Origin: Chitinophaga qingshengii | GTDB lineage: Bacteria > Bacteroidota > Bacteroidia > Chitinophagales > Chitinophagaceae | Direction of reading: 5' to 3' | Length of the DNA stretch: 64,000 bases | Assembly: GCF_014529935.1 (NCBI RefSeq) | Contig: NZ_JACVFC010000003.1 | Coordinates: forward strand, 186,001-250,000 | Shown here: positions 54,567 to 63,391 of the stretch, one piece after another | How positions within the stretch are numbered: the stretch's first letter is position 1 | Layout of the letters: every line of letters begins with the position of its first letter | The notes under the pieces: model-generated | What the model was told of the DNA's origin: nothing | What the model saw: the letters and a program-made list of their open reading frames with translations, nothing else | The model's database searches: none | Translations under genes and position numbers: made by a program

Positions 54567-55637
54567 ATGGAATATCTAAATATATACGCAAACTGTCAAC
54601 TGGTAAAGGGCGCTAATATGTCGCTGCTCTGCGATCTGCAAATGCGCCGGTTTTATCACCTGCCGAATGATACTGCTGAAGTATTGTTGTTCCTGCAACA
54701 ATATTCCATCGACGAATGTATCGCGCATTATGGGGAAGATAACCGGGAAGCTATCACCGGTTATGTGGATTTCTTCGTCAGCCGTGAACTGGGATTCATC
54801 GATGACCGCATCCTGCCGGAGCTTACCGCCATGGAGCTCACCTGGGACCGCTTTGCGGATATTACCAATGTGGTTATTGAATACCAGGAAACCATCGACT
54901 ATAGCGGACCATTTTTCCGGGAGCTGCTGGACCAGCACCTGGAAGGGCTGGAGATCAGGTTTTATCAGCCGGTGGCGCTGCCTGAACTGAGGGAATTACT
55001 GGCGTTGTTCAGCGATTCCACATTGCGGCATATCAAACTGGTACTGCCCTACGAGAGGAGCCTGAATATAGCCACACTGGACGAACTGGTGAAAAAAAAC
55101 CAACGGGTAAAATCCCTGTTACTACACAGTTCACCGGAGGAAAAGCTGGAGAAAATATTCTCGGATTCCGTACCGGTATACTATTTCACCGGAGAAATCA
55201 ACTCCTGCATGGCCTGCGGCGAAATCCGCCCCAACCACTTTACGGTAAACACGGAACTGTTTACAGAAAGCCTGCGCTTTAACAGCTGTCTGAATCGTAA
55301 GCTGAGCATAGATCAGGAGGGGTACATCAAAAACTGTCCTTCCATGCGGGAAAACTACGGTCATATTGCAGATACCTCCCTGCAGGAAGTACTGGACAAT
55401 AAAACGTTTAACCGTTACAGTCATATCCGTAAAGATGATATCACTGTTTGTAAAGATTGTGAGTTCAGGCATGTATGCACCGACTGCCGGGCTTATATAG
55501 AAGATCCGCAGGATATTTATTCAAAACCCCTGAAATGCGGGTACAACCCATACACCAACAAATGGGAGGAATGGGCGCAACATCCGATGAAACAAGCCGC
55601 TATCGAGTGGTATGGAATGGCAGAGATAATCAAATGA
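54567..55637 (+). CDS. gwsS: Grasp-with-spasm system SPASM-domain maturase partner
   Basis: 356 residues. The N-terminal 240 residues have a radical-SAM-like size and shape but no CxxxCxxC motif, so no SAM cluster can be placed there. The C-terminal SPASM domain is cysteine-rich: NSCMACG, RFNSCLNRK, YIKNCPSM, then CKDCEFRHVCTDC and LKCGYNPY. These cysteines would hold auxiliary Fe-S clusters or stabilise a peptide-binding fold. In the grasp-with-spasm systems this protein is the obligate companion of the ATP-grasp ligase. It may act as recognition subunit rather than as radical enzyme. The exporter gene starts right after its stop. Confidence 0.85.
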   Translation: MEYLNIYANCQLVKGANMSLLCDLQMRRFYHLPNDTAEVLLFLQQYSIDECIAHYGEDNREAITGYVDFFVSRELGFIDDRILPELTAMELTWDRFADITNVVIEYQETIDYSGPFFRELLDQHLEGLEIRFYQPVALPELRELLALFSDSTLRHIKLVLPYERSLNIATLDELVKKNQRVKSLLLHSSPEEKLEKIFSDSVPVYYFTGEINSCMACGEIRPNHFTVNTELFTESLRFNSCLNRKLSIDQEGYIKNCPSMRENYGHIADTSLQEVLDNKTFNRYSHIRKDDITVCKDCEFRHVCTDCRAYIEDPQDIYSKPLKCGYNPYTNKWEEWAQHPMKQAAIEWYGMAEIIK

Positions 55638-55638
55638 T

Positions 55639-57846
55639 ATGAAGCTGAAAAAATTTCCTTTTTATAAGCAGCCGGACGGGAAGGATTGTGGTCCTACCTG
55701 TATTAAAATCATCAGCAAGCATTATGGCAGGCTGACAGATATCCAGGCCATCCGTACTCTCGCGGAAACAACGCGGGAGGGCAGCTCTTTGGCAGGATTG
55801 TCTGCGGCGGCAGAAGGATTGGGATTTAAGTCACTGGCAGTAAAAATAGATTTTCCGACGCTGGTGGAAGAAGCGCCGCTGCCTTGTATTTGTCACTGGG
55901 GACAACAACATTTTGTTGTCGTTTATAATATTAAAAAATCTGGTGGACGTACCCTCGTTCACGTGTCCGATCCGGCCTATGGGCTGATCACCTACACCCG
56001 GCAGGAATTTATTGATGGTTGGATGGGCAAGGGAAAAAAGGAAAATGAGGAAGAAGGAATTGCCCTGCTGCTGGAAACTACCCCTGAATTTTATGAATCA
56101 GAAACCGATACACCTGCTAAGAGGAAAGATATTTCTTTCCTCTTTAGCTATTTTTTCCGGTACAAAAAACTGATTACCCAGCTCACCCTCGGGCTGCTGG
56201 CTGGCAGCGTACTGTCGCTGATCTTCCCTTTTCTCACACAGAGCATTGTAGACATCGGCATACAGAATCATGACCTGAATTTTATCTACCTGGTACTACT
56301 GGCACAGGTGATGTTATTTGTAGGGAGAACAGGTATAGAAGTAATACGCAGCTGGATCTTATTGCATCTGTCCAGCAGGATTAATATCTCCATTGTATCC
56401 AACTTTTTTATTAAGCTGATGAAATTGCCCATCAGTTATTTTGATACCCGCATGACGGGAGATATCATGCAGCGTATCAATGACCACCAGCGGATAGAAC
56501 AGCTGATGACCAATTCTTCACTGAATACGCTTTTTTCGCTGGTGAACCTGGTGATCTTCAGCATTGTACTGCTGTTGTACGATTACCGGCTCTTCCTGAT
56601 CTATTTGCTGGGTGGGGTATTGTCGATAGCATGGATCTCTTTTTTCCTCAAAAAAAGAAGAGACCTGGACTATAAACGTTTTTCCCAGGTATCAGAAGAA
56701 CAGAGCAAGGTGATGGAACTGGTGAACGGGATGCAGGAAATCAAGATATACAATGCCGAAAGGCAGATGCGCTGGGGTTGGGAGTTTATGCAGGTGAAGC
56801 TGTTTAAGATCCATATCAATTCCCTGTCACTGGAGCAATGGCAGACCGTTGGTTCCAATTTTATCAACCAGATGAAAGATATTTTTGTCAGCTTCCTGGC
56901 AGCCAAACTGGTACTCGATGGTAACCTGACACTGGGTATGATGCTGGCGGTACAGTATATCATCGGCCAGCTGAATGGCCCGCTGGTGCAGCTGATGGAC
57001 TTTGTAAAACAGGTACAGGATGCTAAAATATCACTCGAAAGATTAAGTGAGATCCACGAAAAAGAAGACGAAGAACGCAGCGATATTCAAACGGTAATGG
57101 ATATACCGGAACAGGATATTGTATTGGATAATGTTTCTTTCCGTTATGTGGGCGCTGGTGCCCCGGTATTTGAAAACCTGAGTCTGCGCATCCCGCATCG
57201 GAAAACCACCGCCATCGTTGGCGCCAGCGGTAGCGGTAAAACCACTCTGCTGAAGTTGCTCATGAAGTTTTATGATCCGGGAGAAGGGGAGATCAGGATC
57301 GGCCATGCGCCCCTGAAACATGTTTCGCCCCGTTACTGGCGCGATCAGTGCGGCGTAGTGATGCAGGAAGGATATGTTTTCAACGATACCATCGCTAAAA
57401 ATATCGCTGTCGGGATAGATGATATTGACCGGCCACAGTTGCGCAAAGCAGTAGAAGTGGCCTGCATCAGGGATTTTATTGAAAGCCTGCCCCTGAACTA
57501 TAATTCGAAGATCGGCAACGAAGGGATCGGCATCAGCGGTGGCCAGAAACAACGCCTCTTTATTGCCCGGGCGGTCTATAAAGCGCCGGAATACATCTTC
57601 TTCGATGAGGCTACCAGCGCACTGGATGCCAATACGGAAAAGGCCATTATGGGCAACCTGGAGCAGTTCCTCAAAGGGAAAACGGCGGTGATCATTGCAC
57701 ACCGCTTGTCGACCGTAAAAAATGCAGATAAAATCATTGTACTGGATAAAGGAAGGGTAGTAGAGGAAGGTAGTCACGACGAACTGGTGTCGCTCAAAAA
57801 AGAATATTACAGGCTGGTAAAAAATCAATTGGAACTTGGAAACTAA
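55639..57846 (+). CDS. Peptidase-containing ABC exporter (C39 peptidase, bacteriocin type)
   Basis: 735 residues. The N-terminal C39 peptidase has Cys17 (GKDCGPTC), His91 (QQHFVVV) and Asp111 (VSDPAYG). Five to six membrane helices follow (about 175-450). The nucleotide-binding domain has the Walker A GASGSGKTT (about 528), the signature ISGGQKQR (about 631) and Walker B FFDEATSALD (about 654), then an H-loop HRLST. It should cut the Gly-Gly leaders of the five precursors and export the modified cores across the inner membrane. It starts directly after the SPASM gene and overlaps the HlyD gene. Confidence 0.93.
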   Translation: MKLKKFPFYKQPDGKDCGPTCIKIISKHYGRLTDIQAIRTLAETTREGSSLAGLSAAAEGLGFKSLAVKIDFPTLVEEAPLPCICHWGQQHFVVVYNIKKSGGRTLVHVSDPAYGLITYTRQEFIDGWMGKGKKENEEEGIALLLETTPEFYESETDTPAKRKDISFLFSYFFRYKKLITQLTLGLLAGSVLSLIFPFLTQSIVDIGIQNHDLNFIYLVLLAQVMLFVGRTGIEVIRSWILLHLSSRINISIVSNFFIKLMKLPISYFDTRMTGDIMQRINDHQRIEQLMTNSSLNTLFSLVNLVIFSIVLLLYDYRLFLIYLLGGVLSIAWISFFLKKRRDLDYKRFSQVSEEQSKVMELVNGMQEIKIYNAERQMRWGWEFMQVKLFKIHINSLSLEQWQTVGSNFINQMKDIFVSFLAAKLVLDGNLTLGMMLAVQYIIGQLNGPLVQLMDFVKQVQDAKISLERLSEIHEKEDEERSDIQTVMDIPEQDIVLDNVSFRYVGAGAPVFENLSLRIPHRKTTAIVGASGSGKTTLLKLLMKFYDPGEGEIRIGHAPLKHVSPRYWRDQCGVVMQEGYVFNDTIAKNIAVGIDDIDRPQLRKAVEVACIRDFIESLPLNYNSKIGNEGIGISGGQKQRLFIARAVYKAPEYIFFDEATSALDANTEKAIMGNLEQFLKGKTAVIIAHRLSTVKNADKIIVLDKGRVVEEGSHDELVSLKKEYYRLVKNQLELGN

Positions 57847-59137
57847 AAAAGACATACTGGACACGGTGCAACTGCATTCAGAAGGGGTGCAGGACATTCT
57901 TACGCTGCCGCCGCACTGGATGATACGTTGGGGCAACACCGTTATCATACTGATCCTCCTGCTCATTTTAGTGATGAGCTACGTGATCAAATACCCGGAG
58001 TTCGTACCTTCCAAGGTGATTATATCTTCCAGCAATCCGCCGGAAAAACTGGAAGCGCGCACCAACAGCAAAGTAGAAGAAATCTTTGTGGAAGACCACC
58101 AAAAGGTAACGAAGAACCAGCTGTTGCTGGTGTTGCAGTCCACTGCAGACTACCGGGATGTAATCCGCCTGCGCAATATCATGGATTCGCTGGACAGCAA
58201 GGCCTTGCCCCATTTCCCGCTGGCGGAAGTAGCCCGGTTTAAGCTGGGGGAAGTGCAGGCCGACTACAACGCTTTCGCCAAAGCATTCACCGATGAACAG
58301 CTGTATACCCGCTTACAGCCCTATTCCCCTGACTTCGCCGCGGCAGAGAGAAGTCTCTCGGAGTCGCGTAACCGTATCCGTACCCTGCAGCAGCAAAAAG
58401 AGCTGGAACAAAAAAAGTATGAGGTCTCCAAACGGGAGTTCGACCGGTACCACGAGCTGTTTAAGGAAAAAGTGGTGTCTGCAGCCGAGATGGGCCAGGA
58501 GAAAATCAAATTTTTACAGGCGGAACAGAACCTGGAAAACCTCAACGTAACGATTTCCCAGTTGCAGGAAAGTATGCTGGGCATCGAAAAAACGAGAAGC
58601 GGCGTGGCTATCAACGCGCAAAAGGACCAGATCAACCTGAGCTCACAAACGGCCCAGTTGTTTGAGCAATTGCGCCGGTCCGTGAAATCCTGGGAACAAA
58701 ATTACCTGTTCACCTCTTCTGTAGATGGAGTGGTGAGTTTTCAGCAGTTCCTGGGTAAAAACCAGTTTGTAAAGTCCGGTGATATACTCGTTGCCGTTAT
58801 GCCGGAAGATAAAAATACGCTGGTCGGCCGGCTGCAGGTACCAGCTACCAACTCCGGCAAAGTGAAGGAAGGGCAGAAGGTGTTGTTGAAGCTGGACAAC
58901 TACCCCTACCAGGAATTTGGCTCGGTACAGGGAAGGGTGAAAAGTATTGCCAATACCCCCGACAAAGACGGTAACTATTACGTGAATGTAGTCCTTCCGG
59001 AAGGCCTGAAAACCTCCTTCCACAAAACGCTTTCCTTCGATAAGGAGCTGAAGGGCAATGCGGAGATTGTTACGCAGGACCTGCGGCTGATAGAACGTTT
59101 CTTTTACCAGCTGAGGAAGTTATTACGGTTCGAATAG
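57836..59137 (+). CDS. HlyD-family membrane fusion protein of the RiPP exporter
   Basis: 433 residues from a TTG that overlaps the exporter's last codons by 11 bases. One N-terminal membrane helix (VIILILLLILVMSYVI, about 35-52) precedes a biotinyl-lipoyl-like start (ARTNSKVEEIFVEDHQKV). A long coiled coil (about 150-270, with EQKKYEVSKREFDRYHELF) and a beta-barrel end (GRVKSIANTPDKDG) follow. It links the inner-membrane exporter to an outer-membrane channel, for which no gene is present here, so a TolC-type protein must come from elsewhere. It is the last gene of the cluster. Confidence 0.9.
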   Translation: METKKDILDTVQLHSEGVQDILTLPPHWMIRWGNTVIILILLLILVMSYVIKYPEFVPSKVIISSSNPPEKLEARTNSKVEEIFVEDHQKVTKNQLLLVLQSTADYRDVIRLRNIMDSLDSKALPHFPLAEVARFKLGEVQADYNAFAKAFTDEQLYTRLQPYSPDFAAAERSLSESRNRIRTLQQQKELEQKKYEVSKREFDRYHELFKEKVVSAAEMGQEKIKFLQAEQNLENLNVTISQLQESMLGIEKTRSGVAINAQKDQINLSSQTAQLFEQLRRSVKSWEQNYLFTSSVDGVVSFQQFLGKNQFVKSGDILVAVMPEDKNTLVGRLQVPATNSGKVKEGQKVLLKLDNYPYQEFGSVQGRVKSIANTPDKDGNYYVNVVLPEGLKTSFHKTLSFDKELKGNAEIVTQDLRLIERFFYQLRKLLRFE

Positions 59138-59202
59138 TGTTTTGTTCGTTATTGTACAATTTCTGTTTGGTGAAAACTGCTTTTTTTGTGCAAAAACGAT
59201 AG

Positions 59203-59649
59203 ATGAAAAAACACTTTATCCTGGCTGCGTTGGTGTTCATTACCGCTGAGGCCAACACCCAATCTGTAAATGATCCATTAGCCGGTGTCAGAAAAACGAT
59301 CGAGGCCAGTAACGCCATTTTTTCGGAGCTGGCGAATAAAAACGACGGTTCTATTCTGACCCGGTACACGGAAGATGCCTGCCTGTTGCCGCCCAATACT
59401 GCACCGGTTTGCGGCAGGGACAATATTTTGAAGTTTTTTAGCAGCGGCCCGAAAGTGAACAGTAAATTCACCATTCAGCATTTGTATGGTGATGGTAAGA
59501 CGTTTGTAACCGAAGAAAGTTCTTATGAACTGACCGATATGGATGGCCATAAACTGGATGAGGGGAAAGTAATTGTTATCTGGAAACATACAGACAAAGG
59601 CTGGAAAATGTACCGGGATATGTTTAGCAGCAATCATCCGGCACACTAA
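59203..59649 (+). CDS. YybH/SnoaL-like (DUF4440) exported protein
   Basis: 148 residues with a signal peptide ending AEANTQS. The NTF2-like fold is shown by VRKTIEASNAIFSELA, the ILTRYTEDACLLPPNTAPV strand-turn segment, CGRDNILKFF and WKHTDKGWKMYRDMFSSN. The YTEDACLLPP...GRDNI pattern is typical of the YybH/DUF4440 family. No enzyme residues stand out. Its last four bases overlap the end of the convergent AraC gene. It is separate from the RiPP operon (65-bp gap, own start region). Confidence 0.85.
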   Translation: MKKHFILAALVFITAEANTQSVNDPLAGVRKTIEASNAIFSELANKNDGSILTRYTEDACLLPPNTAPVCGRDNILKFFSSGPKVNSKFTIQHLYGDGKTFVTEESSYELTDMDGHKLDEGKVIVIWKHTDKGWKMYRDMFSSNHPAH

Positions 59650-60461
59650 AAGCCAATATTGACAGCTTGTTGATAGGCTTCTCCGTTTTTTGTCAGCGAG
59701 TGCCGGGCATCAGAAGGGGTAATACCCGTAAATTTCCTGAACTCCCGGATAAAGTGCGCCTGGTCATAATAACCACATTCATAAGCGATAGCCGTGAGAG
59801 AAGCGGGGGTATCCAGCACCAGCCGCAGGCTCCTGTTAAACCGCACTACGGCCACAAAGGCTACGGGGCTGATGCCCATATTCGTCAGGTAAAGTTTCTG
59901 AATATACCGCGCCGATAGGCCGCTACTGCCCGCCAATGCCGGAAGATCTACATCAGGGTACCCGTTCAGCAGTTCATGAGAGAGCTGCTGAACGAGGGTT
60001 ACCTTTTTCAGTTGTTTTTCGTGTTGGGTTAACCGTTGCAGCAAATATCCTTCCAGCACACTGATTTTCTGTGCAATAGTGCCTGCTTCCATCAACCTGC
60101 TATACAGTTCCGTTCCTGCCACTGCGCTGACGTCATTCAGGTTGGTGGCGTAGTTGGTAAATTCCGACACCGGATGGGGAAAAAACAAAGCGCCGGCATA
60201 CGGATAAATCCGGGCTATCAATACCACTGTGCCTTTGGTGGCAGCTACCCTGCTGGGTAAAGTGAGATGTCCCAGCAATTCTATGGCCGGGGTATCTTGC
60301 CTGTTGCCGTTAATGACGGTGGCAGCGGTGCCGGATATACGAATCACAAGATCGATATACCCGCTTGGGTAGAAAACTTCATTGTCAATATCCTGGTCAA
60401 TGGTGACGAGCGTATAATTTTTTATATAAGGCGCCAGGAGGGCGGAGGGTGAAAACTGCAT
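59646..60461 (-). CDS. AraC-family transcriptional regulator with DUF6597-type sensor
   Basis: 271 residues. The first 150 form the N-terminal sensor of the DUF6597 type (SPSALLAPYIKNYTLV, FYPSGYIDLVIR). The C-terminal part is an AraC HTH_18 domain (LPALAGSSGLSARYIQKLYL and LTAIAYECGYYDQAHFIREF, then FRKFTGITPSDA). The target is unknown. It converges on, and overlaps by four bases, the YybH-like gene, so it is not divergent from an obvious target. The UvrA2 gene ends 131 bp upstream on the same strand. Confidence 0.88.
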   Translation of the reverse strand: MQFSPSALLAPYIKNYTLVTIDQDIDNEVFYPSGYIDLVIRISGTAATVINGNRQDTPAIELLGHLTLPSRVAATKGTVVLIARIYPYAGALFFPHPVSEFTNYATNLNDVSAVAGTELYSRLMEAGTIAQKISVLEGYLLQRLTQHEKQLKKVTLVQQLSHELLNGYPDVDLPALAGSSGLSARYIQKLYLTNMGISPVAFVAVVRFNRSLRLVLDTPASLTAIAYECGYYDQAHFIREFRKFTGITPSDARHSLTKNGEAYQQAVNIGF

Positions 60462-60592
60462 GGCAATGGGCGTATAGTCTTTCCTGGTAGTAAAGTTAAC
60501 GTTTATCGGATAAACCCGGATATCCCGCTATCTTGTTTTTATCATTGCACCTAACCATCAGGAAAACTATGTCAGCAATACCTGCCCCGCGA

Positions 60593-62848
60593 TTAGGGCG
60601 TAAGATATTTACGTAGATACGTGGCCGTAGCGGACGCTTTATTTTGAAGCAGGTCCGGTACCGTGCCCTCAAATACCAGGCGGCCGCCGTCTTTGCCGGC
60701 GCCGGGACCCATGTCAATAATCCAGTCGGCACAGGCAATGATATCGAGGTTGTGTTCAATCACAATCAGCGTATGTCCTTTTTGTACCAGTTTGTGAAGC
60801 CATGCCAGCAGTTTCTCCGTATCGGCCGGATGCAGACCGGTACTGGGCTCGTCGAGCACAATCACGGGATACCAGTGCTTCATTTGTGTACATAGTTTCA
60901 GCCGTTGCAGTTCTCCGCCGGAAAAGCTATCGAGCCGTTGGCCGAGCGTGAGGTAGCCCATGCCCAGGTCGTGCAGCAGTGCGAAACTTTTGTTCAGGTC
61001 TTTTTGCGCTGCAAAGAATTGGGTGGCTTCTTCCACGGTGAGCTGCATCACCCCGGCAATATTTTTTTGTTGGTAGCGGTATTGCAGTACCTCCGGCCGG
61101 AAGCCGCTGCCACCGCATACTTCGCAGGGTACTTCCACATCGTCCATAAAAGCCAGGTCAATTTTTTCAACACCTACTCCCTTGCAGTTGGGACACCCGC
61201 CTTCGCTGTTGCGGCTAAAAAGACTGTTACTAACGCCATTGGCATGGGCAAACAGGTTTCTGACCGTATCGGAGATGCTGAGGTAGGTCAGCAGGTTGGA
61301 TTTGGAATGCCCTGCAATAGGCGATTGATCAATCAGCGTGAGCTCCGGGTATTGCGCTGGCAACACTTCGCTGATCAGGGTACTTTTGCCGGAGCCTGCC
61401 ACGCCGGTAACAACGGTCATTATCCGCTGCGGAATACGGATGGTGACATGTTGCAGGTTATGCAGCGCTGCATTATGAATGGGGATTGTTTCCGTAAACG
61501 GCCGGGGATGCTGGTTGTAGCTTTTTTGCCGGGCGAAGTACTGACCGGTTTTTCCGTTGCTGCTGCGTAATCCGTCAAAACTGCCCTGGTAAATGATCTC
61601 GCCGCCGTGGGCGCCGGAGCCCGGACCCATGTCTATGACGTGATCGGCTATACGGATCAGATCGGGATCATGCTCTACCAGTAGCACGGTATTGCCTTTA
61701 TCCCGTATTTTTTGGATGATACGGGAGATGTTGTCCAGGTCCTTGGGATGCAACCCGATACTGGGTTCATCAAAAATATATAACAGGTTTTCCAGGCTGC
61801 TGTCGAGATGACGTACCATCTTGATCCGTTGTGATTCTCCGCCGGAGAGGGTTGCCGTCACCCGGTCGAGGGTAAGGTAACTCAGCCCGATGGTGATCAT
61901 ATGCTGCAGTTTTTTTACCAGTTCAGCCAGTACGGTTTCATAGCCGGGCGCCTGAATAGGGCGGATAAACGCCAGCAGCTCGTCTACCGGCATAGCGGCA
62001 CAGCCGGCAATGTCGAGGCCGTTAATTTTGCAGGACAGCACTTTTTCGTTTAGCCGCTTACCGTGACAGGAAGGGCAGATTTGTTCACCTACTACCTGGC
62101 CGATTTCCTTTTCCCGCATCCGCTGTTCTTTGGAATCTTTTTTCAGGATGTCTCTCTCCAGCCGGGGAATGATACCGGTGTAACGTACCGTCTTCCCCCA
62201 TTTTGAAGAAGGATTCGGAGGAACGTGTTCTTCAGCGTATAATAGCATTTGCCATTCTTCGGGCGTATAGTCGGCCAGTTTTTTATCGTTGTCGAAGTAT
62301 CCTGATTCGGCATACCGCAGCCAGCGGTATCCGCCGGGCTGGAAAGTAGGGAAGCGGATCGCGCCTTCATTGAGGGATTTGTTTTTATCGATCAGCCGGT
62401 CAGTATCTACCTGCCGTGTTTGTCCGATGCCGCTGCAAACCGGGCACATCCCCTGGGGATGGTTAAACGAAAAGATATTGGCATAACCCACGAATGGCTG
62501 CCCGATCCGGGAAAACAGGAGCCGCAGCGAGGTGTAAATATCGGTGGCGGTGCCAACGGTGGAGCGTACATTGCCTCCCAGCCGTTTCTGGTTAATGATG
62601 ACCGGTACATTGAGGTGTTCGATGCTATCCACGTCCGGCACGCCCAGGTGTTCCATCCGGCTGCGGACGAAGCTATGCTGCATTTCGCTCATCTGCCGGT
62701 GTGCTTCGGCGCCGATCGTTTTAAAGACCAGCGATGATTTGCCCGAGCCCGATATGCCCGTGAAGACCGTGATGGTGTTTTTGGGAATGGTGACTGTCAG
62801 GTTCTTCAAATTGTGCTGCCGTGCGCCGGTGATCTTTATTGGATGCAT
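60593..62848 (-). CDS. UvrA2-like excinuclease-type ABC ATPase
   Basis: 751 residues, about 190 shorter than UvrA. Two ATPase halves are visible, with Walker A motifs GISGSGKSS (about 31) and GVAGSGKST (about 480). Signature motifs are LSGGESQRIKM and FSGGELQRLKL. Zinc-finger cysteines are CPVCSGIG, CPSCHGKR, CPNCKGVG and CEVCGGSG. The length and missing UvrB-binding domain mark the UvrA2 class, linked to DNA-damage or drug tolerance (as in DrrC-type proteins). It is divergent from a MarR regulator, with a palindrome covering both promoters, so MarR control is likely. Confidence 0.9.
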   Translation of the reverse strand: MHPIKITGARQHNLKNLTVTIPKNTITVFTGISGSGKSSLVFKTIGAEAHRQMSEMQHSFVRSRMEHLGVPDVDSIEHLNVPVIINQKRLGGNVRSTVGTATDIYTSLRLLFSRIGQPFVGYANIFSFNHPQGMCPVCSGIGQTRQVDTDRLIDKNKSLNEGAIRFPTFQPGGYRWLRYAESGYFDNDKKLADYTPEEWQMLLYAEEHVPPNPSSKWGKTVRYTGIIPRLERDILKKDSKEQRMREKEIGQVVGEQICPSCHGKRLNEKVLSCKINGLDIAGCAAMPVDELLAFIRPIQAPGYETVLAELVKKLQHMITIGLSYLTLDRVTATLSGGESQRIKMVRHLDSSLENLLYIFDEPSIGLHPKDLDNISRIIQKIRDKGNTVLLVEHDPDLIRIADHVIDMGPGSGAHGGEIIYQGSFDGLRSSNGKTGQYFARQKSYNQHPRPFTETIPIHNAALHNLQHVTIRIPQRIMTVVTGVAGSGKSTLISEVLPAQYPELTLIDQSPIAGHSKSNLLTYLSISDTVRNLFAHANGVSNSLFSRNSEGGCPNCKGVGVEKIDLAFMDDVEVPCEVCGGSGFRPEVLQYRYQQKNIAGVMQLTVEEATQFFAAQKDLNKSFALLHDLGMGYLTLGQRLDSFSGGELQRLKLCTQMKHWYPVIVLDEPSTGLHPADTEKLLAWLHKLVQKGHTLIVIEHNLDIIACADWIIDMGPGAGKDGGRLVFEGTVPDLLQNKASATATYLRKYLTP

Positions 62849-62869
62849 GGTTAAACTTTGTTAACTTTG
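62839..62869 (+). promoter_or_regulatory. Promoter for the MarR gene (TTG-N20-TAACTTTG)
   Basis: A -33 TTG at 62839-62841 and a perfect -7 TAACTTTG at 62862-62869 are separated by 20 bases, fully matching the Bacteroidota primary-sigma consensus. The -7 box overlaps the left arm and spacer of the palindrome at 62854-62887. Confidence 0.7.
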
Positions 62870-62887
62870 TGAATAGTTAACAAAGTT
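62854..62887. promoter_or_regulatory. Palindromic operator between uvrA2 and marR
   Basis: AACTTTGTTAACT (62854-62866) and AGTTAACAAAGTT (62875-62887) are perfect 13-bp arms with an eight-base spacer. A minus-strand -7 box TAACTTTG is present at 62888-62881, so one operator covers the start signals of both genes. MarR dimers bind such inverted repeats, so self-repression and repression of uvrA2 are expected. Confidence 0.7.
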
Positions 62888-62902
62888 AATTAATTTTCAA
62901 CA

Positions 62903-63337
62903 ATGGAAGCAGCACAAAAAGCTTTTTTTGACACCTATACCGATTTCCAGTGTTTTATGATTGCCCAGGTCAATAAAGGCGATTTTAACGGGGTGGGCGC
63001 TACGCATTATAATATCGTGGAATACCTGTACCGCAACGGTCCCAACACCGGTAAAGACCTGGCCCGCAAATTCCATATCAGTGCCCCGGCTATCTCCCGT
63101 CACGTCAAATTCCTGCTGGAGAAAAAACTGCTGGCGCAAAAACAGACAGCGGAAGACCGCCGCGCCTTCCTGCTGGAAGTCACGGAGAAAGGCAAACAAC
63201 TGGTGAACGGCTCGGAGACACAGCGTCATAGCGTTACCACCCGCATCAGCCGCCAGCTTCCCAAAAAAGAACTGGAACAGTTCACCCGCATGTTACAGAA
63301 GGTTGTTGACATCCTGAAGCAGGAAGGAGAGAACTAA
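62903..63337 (+). CDS. MarR-family transcriptional regulator
   Basis: 144 residues with the winged-helix fold of MarR proteins. Its marks are VGATHYNIVEYLYRNGPNTG, a recognition helix ISAPAISRHVKFLLEK, and the wing (QKQTAEDRRAFLLEVTEKGK). A C-terminal dimerisation helix follows (KKELEQFTRMLQKVVDILKQ). It is divergent from the UvrA2 gene across 54 bp holding a clear palindrome, so it probably represses both genes and is relieved by a small toxic ligand or oxidant. No Cys-based redox switch stands out. Confidence 0.92.
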   Translation: MEAAQKAFFDTYTDFQCFMIAQVNKGDFNGVGATHYNIVEYLYRNGPNTGKDLARKFHISAPAISRHVKFLLEKKLLAQKQTAEDRRAFLLEVTEKGKQLVNGSETQRHSVTTRISRQLPKKELEQFTRMLQKVVDILKQEGEN

Positions 63338-63391
63338 ATCCGTTTTTTGATTTATTTTTACGGCCGATTATTGTTAACCATATACACGCGC

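Noticed and set aside
57043..57966. 307-residue antisense frame opposite the ABC exporter
   Set aside because: The sense strand carries Walker A, signature and Walker B motifs; the antisense has no support.
60905..61570. 221-residue plus-strand frame within uvrA2
   Set aside because: The minus strand has all UvrA motifs here; the plus frame resembles nothing.
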